A stretch of 64,000 nucleotides of DNA from Rhynchonema sp. JSB1_4. Its lineage: Eukaryota; Nematoda; Chromadorea; Monhysterida; Xyalidae. Positions within the stretch are counted from its first letter, which is position 1. Every line of letters begins with the position of its first letter. Location of the stretch: positions 30,090-94,089 of the forward strand of contig JASAMV010004520.1 in assembly GCA_030248065.1 (NCBI GenBank). The letters run 5' to 3'. Below, piece after piece: positions 43,000 to 53,076 of this stretch. A model generated the notes under the pieces. It was given only the letters and a program-made list of their open reading frames with translations. It made no database searches and was not told where the DNA came from. Both the position numbers and the translations under genes were made by a program.

Positions 43000-45900
43000 C
43001 TAGAAGCAGGCAAATGCTCGTTTTATCGCCTCGATGTCGAACGTGTCGTGCACTCCATCGGCGCGTCCAGCCAGGTTCTCCATTTGTGTGCGCTTCTCGT
43101 CCCCAAACCCGCCGTCGTCACCACCGTAACCCGAATTGACGAACACCACGCGCCCGTCGTGAATAGCGCGCGCCAATTTCAAACTGCCGCCGAATTTCGA
43201 AGGTATGGGCGTGCGCGCATCGGTGAAACACAACACGCGCGCCGATGGCGATTGTGTGAATAACAGGGCGCTGCTGCAAGTACGCGCGGAATGGTTGCAA
43301 AGGATTGGGCAAATATGTATGCCTCATAGCAGCACAAATTATTAGTCTGATGTCTCGTCCTTTGGGCACGTCACGGCAAGCTACATATGATGATACACGT
43401 CAAAATTTAAACAAATGTTTAAAAAAACCTCGACACGATTGCGCAGTGCAGTCCCAAACCTGGAAGCTTGTCCGAGTAACCCGACATTGGGAGGTGCAAG
43501 TCCCGCACGCAGGATGCTTTGCGCACTTGCTGGATCATTGGTTTTTGACCAGAACTGGAAGGCTCCTGAGCTGTCCATCTGGCCTGAAACTTGAACCTAT
43601 GTACCAGCACTGCGTGTGTTTGATGCAGCTGATTTCGGTGTCTACCGTTTCAAGTAACACACTCAAAATTCTGCTATTCTAAACTTCTAAGGTCAAAAAC
43701 AACCTGCATTATCAGACATGTTAACCGAAACTTTATCTAACCAATCACATATCTGTTCGCTGGCACATGGTCCAGCACTTGGCTTGCGTCCGACAGCGAT
43801 TGAGAAGTGACGTTGGGATGAAACACGATGTACAAACGTTGATTGCAGAAAATTGGCATCGGGCCCAGTGGAAAGCTGCTTGTAGTTGGCGCCTTTGTGA
43901 CTTGTGGCGGACTTGTCGGTTGTGCCCTGGCTGTTGACGTGCTTGTTGTCTGTGCTCTGCTGGCCTTCGTTTGACGAGTTCCTGATGCTATGGTGCGATC
44001 TGGCTCGAAGAGACTTCCACCACCTCCTGAAAATAAAAGCTTTCGTGCACGTCTTTGAATATTTTACGCCCAGCACCGCCCACATCACGTAAATGGCTTT
44101 GTGCAGTCAGACGCAAGCAGATATTCGAAAATTGTTGGGGCTGCAAACAGTATTTGCCTGTATGACACGCTTGCATGGTTATTTGAGGATTTGACTGAAA
44201 TTTGAACACCGATTTTTTTCAGTTGGCGTACTTTGTTTGATCAGTTGACTGAGCCGAGTTCCTGAGCCCAGCAATGAACCCAACCGGGATTTCGATTGTC
44301 TTGTTGTGTGTGCTTTCGTCGTAGCGGCGCTGCTCACAGGCTCGGTCGTGGTGGTGACCGACATTGGAAAACCGGCAATTGGGAAACCGGCGAATTCCTG
44401 AGTCAAAAAAAGCGAACAGTGAACATTTTGATTTTTTTGGTCTGAAAGTCTACGGCTGTCTTGGGAGTTGATCTCGTAGTATTTTGTTCAAATTGCTGTG
44501 ATTCACGGCGGCCACCTGCATTTCGTCAATGTCTGCTTCGTCCGATGGACGCAAGTCAACGTTGATCTTGGCACGATCCGATTTAGTGCCGTCGTGTGGC
44601 ACCACAATCAGCGATGTCGCGTCCGTAACGAATCCGTACTGAAAAGGTGCAACATCTGATTGCTGCTACGTTTTGTTTGGGAAAAACGCTGTGAAATTTG
44701 TTGTCTTCGTCTCCCGCAGGTGATCTTTAATGTGTGTATCTCTTTCTTCGATGGGTGGCTTCATTGCATTCGACAACGAAAATTTGTAACCATGAGTCTG
44801 ATTATTATTTATATTTGGGAACATCAAGGAAGTTGGATGTTAAGCTGAGACACTGCCATTAGTTGTGAGTGTGCCCGCGAGTGAAACTTTCAATCCAGGT
44901 TCGTAAACCTTCAAACTGAGTTCCTTTGCTCGTTTCAGTGGCGTCTTGCACGATTCCTCCTCACCGATGGGACAATCACGAAGACGCTTTTGCCTCAGCG
45001 ACTTGCCGATCGTCTTATACGCCCACATTCGTTCCACAAATCTGGGGAATGCAAGCTGATGAATTGAATGAATTGGTCTTTTGTCAATTGATTCTGTGGG
45101 GCAATGGCTCTGATGACGGCCTGGTGCGCCCATTGTTCTGTTTGTTCTGTGCAGCTAAACTTAGAAGCCCTTACCCCCCGACAGTGTTTGGAGCCAACGG
45201 GTTTCTGGACTTCGATTTGGCCGAGACGGGTCGATGTCGACATTCAAACATGACGTTGCGAAACTCAACTTCCTCCAAGCTGCCGCCTGAAGCGATGCAG
45301 TTTTAAAACATAGTAGTTCCAACTACGAAAGAGCAATGGGTGAGTGTGCTTGTTGGCACTTCGATAGCTCAGTTGGTAGAGCAATGCCCCGGTTAGGCAG
45401 AGGACCTGGGTTCAAGCCCCAGTCGAAGAAAGCCATTTTTTGTTCACAAAGGATTTTGGAATGTACATGCGCTCCCCGTTATTAAACTACGAAAGAGGTT
45501 GGTCCGTATCAGGACATGGGCTTAATTGAAGAAAACATGAAGTACCGCTTTCCAGTTGGCGCTGCAAGCCTGGCGGACATTCAATCACGTTCCTCATCGG
45601 TCTCTCTGCCTGTTTGGTCCACTGAAATATAATGGCGGATTGCCTAAGTTCTTGGACTTGCATGTCCTGAATATACATGAATTGTATCTGCTCACTTGAA
45701 TCTTTTCCGGCTCTGTTGAATTTGCTGTGGAATTGGCGACCACATCTGCTTCAACCACAACAGCAATCGATACATCGCCTTCTTGCACCTGCGAAGCGTA
45801 ATTTAGAGAGTGAGCGCCGGTGTGCTTCGATTCGACTACGAATCACAACTGTCGTGCGAATTCAGGCGGAAGCGGTTTCAAAAATGCTTTCTTTTGTCAA

Positions 45901-48900
45901 ATAGTGGACAGTTTCCACTAACCTTGCCAAATACAGCCAATTCGCCTCCCTCATTCAGTTCTCCACCGTCAGCGTTCGGCTGCGTCACCAGATCTCCAAG
46001 CAGAACGCTGTTGTCCAAATACCGGACTTTGAGATTGCGCAGTTGTGGCGCGCTGATTCGGGCAACGAAACCTGAAGCAACAACTGCCCTTTTTCCTCCA
46101 AAACTTTGCTAATATTTTATTTTAAATCGGAATTTATGCACCGCACATCAAGCAAATCTATGCGTACATACCTTTCAACTGCAGATCCGAATCAGAGTCC
46201 TCGTATACGGTCTTGGCGAGTCCCCGATTGTCGGACGCCAGCTGCTGCATCAATCTCTCGTCGGCGTTGTCGCCAAATGCGATCGCATGGATGCTTAACA
46301 ATATGTCAATCATCGTCTTTGAAAACTCTCTTGAACGTGTCATACAGTAAGTTAGGTTAAGAAAATCAGGTATAGTAAATTTCCAATTTCGTTGTCTCAT
46401 GCCTTTTTACAGACGCAGGAAAACTTCCCGTTCGAAGTCGAAGCAGGCAGTAAGCTCAACACACAGTCAACAAGCCACGCAGCTGGCTCCCGCGCGTGTG
46501 TGTCAGCTGCGTGGCTTGTTCATTGTGTGTTGAGCTGGTTGCCTGCTTCAACTTCGAACGGGAGTTTTCCTGCGTCCGTAAGAATGCATGAGACAGCGAA
46601 ATTAGAAATTTACTATACCTGATTTTCGATTGCTCATTCTTGTCCGTTATTTTCTGTCTCAGTTTTTCTGGGACCGTTTCGCCCCAGGTCGGTTCGCCAT
46701 CCGTCAAGAGCACCATCAAACGCACAAATTCATCATCATCGTCTGCTTGCAGCAATTTGAGAGCATCAGCCACGGCCAAGTCGATGTTCGTGCCTGTGGT
46801 GTATGAGAACAACGCGTTATGCAATGTATGACACCGAAGTTTTTGCTCTGACATTGATCTGAGCCAATACACATTGCGTGCAGCTCTGGTCTTTGCGATT
46901 TCAAATTCTGATGGCACTGTCTTGATAGTTTAGGCAATAAAAAACCAAATAACCAACCACCGTCGGCTGTCATGTCGTTAATGAATTCCAACGCCTGCTG
47001 TACGTTTTCCCAGGTGACTGCCACTGGATCGCGAACGTTTGTATAGCCGTTGAAGGTTATGATCGAGAATCGGTCTCCTTCTTTCAGTGTTTTCAGAATG
47101 ATACGCATTGATTCCTGCAAGCATTGGGATCGTGTTGCTTAAAGCATTTTTCAACTGACATTGATCATGGCCCTGCATGCTCTATCGTGCAACAAACTTT
47201 CAGTTGGTCAAGTTTTCTGCCGAACATTGAACCCGACACGTCCAGCACAAAACAAATGTGCTTCGATCCGATGTCAACACCTTCCAGGGCCAGAAACTGG
47301 TAGAAAAAGCCGCCGTGCACCTGAACGAAAGTGCGAATCAATGATTACACATACATACATGCGATCTTTATCCGAGAAACATCGTTATTTCGTACCACAA
47401 TTTCGCCCCTCGATTGGGTGCGGTCTACGTCATAGAGCACAACCAGCTGGCCAAACGGGTTCTCCTGGACCGACGGTTTGTAGTAAATATAGCGCATCGC
47501 AAAATTGTCCTTCCCATCGCCGCTGATTTGTACTTGGGGGTCGGCTAAACAACAGATTTTAATGCCTGTCTGTCAGGAGTAGTAAACTGGGGGGTATGGT
47601 AACCGTTAAAATATAACATACTGTACATAATTCCGGTCCAGAGGAAGGAACACGTTTATCTCACCGGGTAAGTCCATTAAATCATTGTTTGACAGCTGTG
47701 CAACTTTTTCGCCAAAGACCGGTACGTGCAGTTTCGTGATATTTCGCTGCTCTGATATTAGCACGTGCACTTCGATGTAGTTACAAGGCTGGATAGTGTT
47801 TGCTGTGGTTGAGAGGAAGGTGTGGAACTATACCGGAAATACTTCTCCGGTATTGACAGGTCTGTGACCGAACGGTGGCTATCCTCCGTGCCTGGTTCCC
47901 GTACTTATGAAAACCGCGCAATGCACTCAGTGTCACACCCAACCTTACACACGTGTGGTGTACAATTGCGATCCACAAGTGTGCAGCCAGTGCGCGCAGA
48001 CATGGCCAGCTCGTTGATGCCACACACATACATGTATTATGTACGTAAGACGATTTTTGTCCGAGAGCACGTTTGTGCCTGTTCGCTTTCCCTCAACTAC
48101 GGGAACCGCTCCAAATACCATTCAGGTACGCAGATGACTATACGGGGATTCAAATACTATATACCATGAGCGGTTGAACGTTGATGACGTGTTTATAAAC
48201 GCCGTGCTGTCGTTCGAGCACCAGCTGATAAGTGAGGTTGCAGCTGGCCGTGGTGTTGGGCGCAAGATTGAACGATACCGTGAAAACGTTCGTGTCCCGA
48301 GTTCTGAAACAGGCAATTTCCCTGGTCAACCACAGGCAACGCGAAGGCATCTGGAAGCACATTCCGACTAACTTTGACACGAGTGCAACCGTTCTGCCAT
48401 CAGCTGCCAAATCAGCGTACTCTTTTTCGGCCTCGTCTCGGTCTTTGATCTGTCCGTATGTCGTCACGCCGCCAATTTCACTGTGGAAAACACGTTTGCT
48501 GGTATTTCACCATGAAGTGATTACAGCCAGTGTGGGTGGTGGCGTCACAGAATAGCATCTTCCTGCACTGACCCGCCTGCACTAGCTTTGATAAATGCTT
48601 TGTGACATTTCCGCACATCGCGCCGGTTGCTATTCAAACTCTGAATTTGAAATCGACAAAGCATGTTAGCAGGTAGTACCCATCATCATGCGGGTGCGCA
48701 ACACGCCAGTGCATTGGTCAACAACTTATCCACAGGGGATGGTATCAATCGTAGTGACAACTGAACAGGGCACCATGCGCGAAGACAAGATACTGGTGAC
48801 TGGTGACAAGCCTAAGCCTAAGCCTGTTAAAACTGCGTGGGTCAAAAACGTTTCTTCGTGGGTGCATTCAGTTCCGAACGTAACCTACATCGAGAAGCCA

Positions 48901-49347
48901 CTGATGAACGCTTCGGCTGGCAATAGAACATTGAGCGCCACCTCTCTATCGACCGTATCCCCATTTATGACGTCAGCAAGAACGTCGGTGCTCGCGAATC
49001 GTGATTGGATCTCGCTGATGATGAACAACTGTTGAATGCGCAGTGGATCGCCGCCAAAGTTGGGGTCATTCTCATAGTCGTGGTGCTGCAGGATTTATCA
49101 CAATTCAATTCTCTACGGGTTATCAATGGCGATGAAAAAGTAATGGAATTGCGAAATGTGAAAGCAGTGGTGACAACAAGAAATTAGAGTCCAGTAGAAT
49201 ACAGCTCAGTTCAGCTTGAATTCTTGTCATTGTCATCAAAAGCTGAACGTAGCCATAGAATAAAAAAACAGCCGCCAATACATCCGTTACCTGAGATGAT
49301 GCCACTTCAGTCAATAGTCCAACAGCCACCAATTTCAGCAGAAACAT
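43000..49347 (-). CDS. secreted ITIH-like protein (VIT + VWA) with second VWA-like domain
   Basis: Twenty exons, coding order: 49347-49291, 49085-48889, 48480-48373, 48303-48165, 47788-47665, 47544-47396, 47320-47198, 47114-46961, 46793-46619, 46293-46172, 46071-45923, 45788-45696, 45621-45546, 45286-45175, 45041-44909, 44638-44516, 44397-44232, 44026-43742, 43583-43460, 43273-43000; 960 residues, all in phase. Signal peptide MFLLKLVAVGLLTEVASSQ; VIT domain (ITYG-like GGVTTYGQIKDRDEAEKEYA); VWA domain with MIDAS DVSGS (about 285-289) and LLTDGEPTWGE; ITIH region with TVYEDSDSDLQLKG and FVERMWAYKTIGKSLRQKR. A Thr/Ser-rich linker then leads to a VWA-like domain (RLYIVFHPN, ALLFTQSPSARVLCFTDAR). 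ITIH proteins are extracellular matrix or hyaluronan-associated. If exon 16 is not spliced at 44516 it reaches a stop at 44450, giving a shorter protein; the last four exons could then be a separate transcript. Confidence 0.88.
45334..45484 (+). mobile_element. tRNA-derived SINE, intact insertion
   Basis: A tRNA-like head (about 45357-45429) with an A-box-like TAGCTCAGTTGGTAGAGC, B-box GGTTCAAGCCC and pairing acceptor ends is followed by a unique tail with AAAGGATTTTGGAATGTACA. A 13-bp target duplication AACTACGAAAGAG lies at 45321-45333 and 45485-45497. The anticodon loop has C instead of T at position 33, so it is not a functional tRNA gene. It lies in intron 13 of the ITIH-like gene, on the opposite strand. 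Confidence 0.82.
46362..46626. mobile_element. foldback MITE spanning an exon-intron boundary
   Basis: The ends AAAATCAGGTATAGTAAATTT and its complement are inverted; the inner arms share TTACAGACGCAGGAAAACTT and CGTTCGAAGT. The exon 9 donor of the ITIH-like gene (after 46619, reading GTATAG) lies inside its terminal repeat. It is related to 33590-33866 and 23538-23780. Confidence 0.7.
48809..48825. repeat. telomere-like GCCTAA run in an intron
   Basis: AAGCCTAAGCCTAAGCC is nearly three complementary units of the nematode telomere repeat, in intron 2 of the ITIH-like gene. Confidence 0.65.
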
Positions 49348-49781
49348 TCTCGCAGTTTACAGAGTTGCTGGTGCAAACGAGTGTTTTTGAAATGTGGAAG
49401 TTGTGTTAAAAAGTCGGTGCACATAGATTATTGCGCACTAATCATGTAGGTGTTTGGCACTTTGACGCAGCACATGAACAACAGGAAAATACTGGGTATG
49501 TTTCTTGTGATTTCGTAATTATTTGTAATCGGTTTACACTGCAGGCCTACCGGAAACTTATTTCATTACTTGTACATAGTGTACTTCTACTTTTGCAGGC
49601 AATGGCTTTCTCTTCGTGATTCATTTGGCGTCTCATGTACGAATACATACTCAAGGCAATGCTTTTAGTTCTAACTTTATCATAGCTCAGTTCAAGAACT
49701 ACACACATTGATTCTTGCTCCATATCGAAGTCCATAGCTTCTTCGGCGTTTATCACCCGTGTAGGTTTGCAAAAGGAACGA

Positions 49782-51438
49782 TTAAAGGGCTCGGGACATA
49801 ACCGAAGGAAGGGTAGCAGGACATATTGTTACATACCGTTGGAAAGCCTTCGGACAGCCTATGTCACAAATTTTAAGCTCCTTGGAGATTCGCTATATCT
49901 TGGTAGAGCGACTTTTCGTTCCAGAAAAAAGTGGATTTTTGCACAAATTGGAACGACCGGAGCAGAAACCCCAAATGAGTTGAAGGTCAAGTAACACATG
50001 GATAGGATTACAACAGCTTCTGAATAGCTTACCATCACAACTTCGGTTGCTCAAAGCGTTGCCTCACACGGTGAGGGTGCGAAACGTTCCAAAAGTCGGC
50101 CTTATTTTTCTAGAACACAAGTTTGTCCCTAAATTTTGAGGCCACGCTTAGCGCTGCGGAAAGAAGAGTGCAATGGGGAAATAGAGCATCGTCGAAAGTA
50201 CCAGAAAATAAGGTTTTTAAATTTTTTAACTCATGGCCAGCTCTGTGACAGGCCTAAAAATCCATTAAATTGCCGCTAAATTAGGTGGTTACATTCATCG
50301 CCAGAATTGTGACACATAAAGGCCACAGATTGTATCGGATTCGAAACAAAAAAGTGAGAGAAACGTCTGGTTTAACAACCTATTAAGGTCCGAAGACCCC
50401 AAGGTCTACAGATCTCTCGGGGCAGCCATACCAACCTGAATATGATATTCAACTATAATTGCTTATTGTTAACAGCTATTGTAAATGTGACAGCGCCGAA
50501 CAATGTATCTCGGGAGTAGCTTTCGAATGATATATAACAAGCCCCAATAAATTCATACGCTTAAGGGCAGAGGTCAAAAAATTGCTTTTTTGACGATTCT
50601 GGAATGAACCGTCACGTCACCGTGTGCGATTCCGGAATTTTGACCGTTTCTTGTCCATAGTAAGAGATAGTATGGGCATGTTATATATCGTTCGATAGCT
50701 ACGTTGAAGCTACATCGTTTAATGCTATATGTGCAATAATCTTTAACAGCAACGACTTATAGCCAAATATCCTATTCAGGCTGGCATGGCTGCAGCAGCC
50801 GTACCGTGGGGTTTGAAGTCTCGAAACTCGTCTAGGTTGTTGGACTGTGCGTTTATCTGACTTTCTCGTTTCCCATGCAATGCAATACGTAGCTTATTTA
50901 CATCACATTTCCGTCAATGAATGCAACTATGCAGTTTAGTGGCAATTTTTAGGTCTTTTTCGGCCTGTCACGCCGTTATCTAAATGTTTCCAGATTTAAA
51001 AACCTTATTTTCTGGTACTTTCGAAAATGCTCTATTTTTGTATGGCATTTTCATTTCTGCAACACAAAGCGCGGCCTCAAAATTTAGAGACAAACTTGTG
51101 TTTTCGAAAAATGTGGCCGATTTTTGGAACATTTCGCACACTCACCGAGTGAAGCAATGCTTTGAGCGACTGAAGTTCTCATGATAAGTTATCCAGAAGC
51201 TGTTGTAATCCTATCCACGTGTCACTTGACTTTCAACTCGTTTGGGGTTTCTGCACCGGTCGTTTCAAGTTGTGAAAAAATTCACTTTTTTCTGGAAAGA
51301 AAAGTCGCTCTACCAAGAGATAGCAAATCTCAAAGGAGCTTAACATTTGTGCGTGACATATGCTGTGACAGGGCTTTCCAACGATGTATAACACTGCGCA
51401 CTGCTGCCCTTCTTTCGGTTGTGTCCCGAGCCCTTTAA
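49782..51438. mobile_element. 1.66-kb long foldback element
   Basis: TTAAAGGGCTCGGGACA at the left end is mirrored at the right (TGTCCCGAGCCCTTTAA). The two arms can be followed inwards for most of their length: AACTTGTGTT/AACACAAGTTTGTC near 50120 and 51090, AGAAAATAAGGTTTTTAAA and its complement near 50200 and 51000, GGCAGCCATACC against GGCTGCTGCAGCC-type segments near 50430 and 50790. GGAACG lies at 49775-49780 and 51439-51444. No ORF. Confidence 0.75.
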
Positions 51439-51844
51439 GGAACGCAATAATTGACAACAGGCGCAGTGCCTACCGAGCCAAATGTGCTCGAAATGTCATT
51501 AATATCAATTTAATTTAATTTCAATATGTTTGTTTTTCAGGTAATTACAGGTCATGATGACAAAAAAGTCTGCACGCGCCTGTCAAAAGCATTGTAGGGT
51601 AAGAATGAAATAGTCGAATTATCTTTGTAGCGTTACAGAATTGAACGAGATAATGAAAACGTGCCAGATGTCTAGTTCTGAAACAATAACAAATGAACAA
51701 TTAGCTAATTTCTGGATGACATGGTTAAAGTGCGGATGATGACTGGCTATATGAACAGTTCTTGTGTGGTTTTGTAGAAAACTGAGGCACCAAATCGGCA
51801 GGCAACTCGTTAAACGCAGCCATAATTTAGTCGCCTTTAGACGG

Positions 51845-52210
51845 TCACTTAAGGGTGTTTACATCTTGTCGGTGCGATGCAACAGTCTGTGCCCGATATG
51901 GACCGATGATTGCTGCTCTGTGGTATCAGACACAACAGTTTGTGGTCGAATAAACACATAAATCTACTAATAAACAGCACAGGATTCAGACAATAAGCTA
52001 CAGACACACTTGTCGGGTCGCTGAATCAGTCCTATCTGACATCTCAGGTACCAAATCCAAGCCCCAAAAGTGATTTTGTGAAGAAAATTTTGCGACCCTT
52101 GAGAAAATCTGACAAAAATAACCCTAAAAAGGCCATTTTGGACGTTTTACAGCATTTAATTCCCCGAGTGAATTTTAAAAAAACCGGTTTAAAAAGTTTT
52201 TAAAACCTTT
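51845..52210. repeat. older hAT-like CAGGGTTG-family fragment
   Basis: Shares GGACCGATGATTGCTGCTCTG, TGGTATCAGACACAACAGTTT and ACTTGTCGGG with copies A and B in the same order, but lacks both termini and has many changes. Confidence 0.7.
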
Positions 52211-52826
52211 ATTCTCTAATATGCCAACCGCTCTGGTTATTTCATACCGGCGCGCTCTTTGCGCAAGAGTGTTTCTACCATATACCGCACCTGCTAGCTG
52301 TTGTGATAATAACAAATGACCGTAAACCGTAAACAGCTTTTCGCAATGTAGTGTGTGACAGCTTTTAATTGGTGCACTGTTGCACTTTTTTACCTTTTTT
52401 CGCCAAATACTGGTTTGTGCGTCTGTCTGTATCCAGTTGTACACAATGCACCAAAGAAGTCAACATTGCTTCCACGCCGCCGGGTTGTCAAGAAAATTAC
52501 GTGGCCTTGACTTGAGACACAACGTTATGATGAAATTGCGGAAACGCGGAAGATATACGGTACCATGCACGCCAGCAATAGGATAATAAAACCGGCATAC
52601 GGCGGGGCAAAAATAAAATCAACGAAACAAACATGGCCAACGGTTTCGGAATTCTTGTTCTCAAAGGACGTCAAGAAATGAGCTTGCAAATGCAGAAAAA
52701 ACAAAGTAAAATTACTGTATGTGACGAAAAATAACGATAGTTCGAACAATGATTTGTCACTTTCATAAATGCAAGACTGCTGCAAGGCTTATTTGCCCTG
52801 AGTTCGATGTCGACTTTGTACTATCA

Positions 52827-53076
52827 TCAATGTTCTTGGCACCTTACTGGCACTGCACCTTTGTCACGTCTTTTAACTGTGCGAGATTGGTTATGACTAT
52901 CGGCCCGGTAGTAATCTGAATTAAATCCGTACCAATTCCCCAACAAAATGTTTAGTATTGATTGATCGCATCGATGACGTTGCACGCAGTGAGCACAATG
53001 ATCACAGGCAAAATCACAACGCAGTTCGGAACTAGCAGGATCCATGCAGCCGCCTTGCCGTTCGCACAGTGCCAAC
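52827..53076 (-). CDS. distal alternative last exon of DUF1647 gene
   Basis: Duplicate of 54570-54825 with the same acceptor phase (GTTGTGCAG before GTTGGC). It encodes CERQGGCMDPASSELRCDF and HRCDQSILNILLGNWYGFN and ends in its own stop. It differs from the proximal copy at several residues conserved there (HRF to HRC, DRWGRYAK lost). The reading frame is fully open, so it may be used as an alternative or be at an early stage of decay. Confidence 0.75.

Larger units (their letters stand above)
49348..52826. other. intergenic region upstream of ITIH-like gene
   Basis: Besides the long foldback element and a hAT-like relic it has short frames only. One (49756-49547, minus, INAEEAMDFDMEQES) looks compositionally like protein but has no recognisable family or start context. 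Confidence 0.5.

Noticed and set aside
45357..45429. A tRNA gene on the plus strand (also 57850-57925 minus and 59275-59350 plus)
   Set aside because: The anticodon loop lacks the invariant T at position 33, all copies share the same 3' tail, and the first has a 13-bp target duplication. These are SINE heads, not tRNA genes.
49547..49756. Small minus-strand protein with INAEEAMDFDMEQESMCVVLEL
   Set aside because: No family, no convincing start or splice context, and it abuts the long foldback element. It could be an exon of an unknown gene but cannot be supported.
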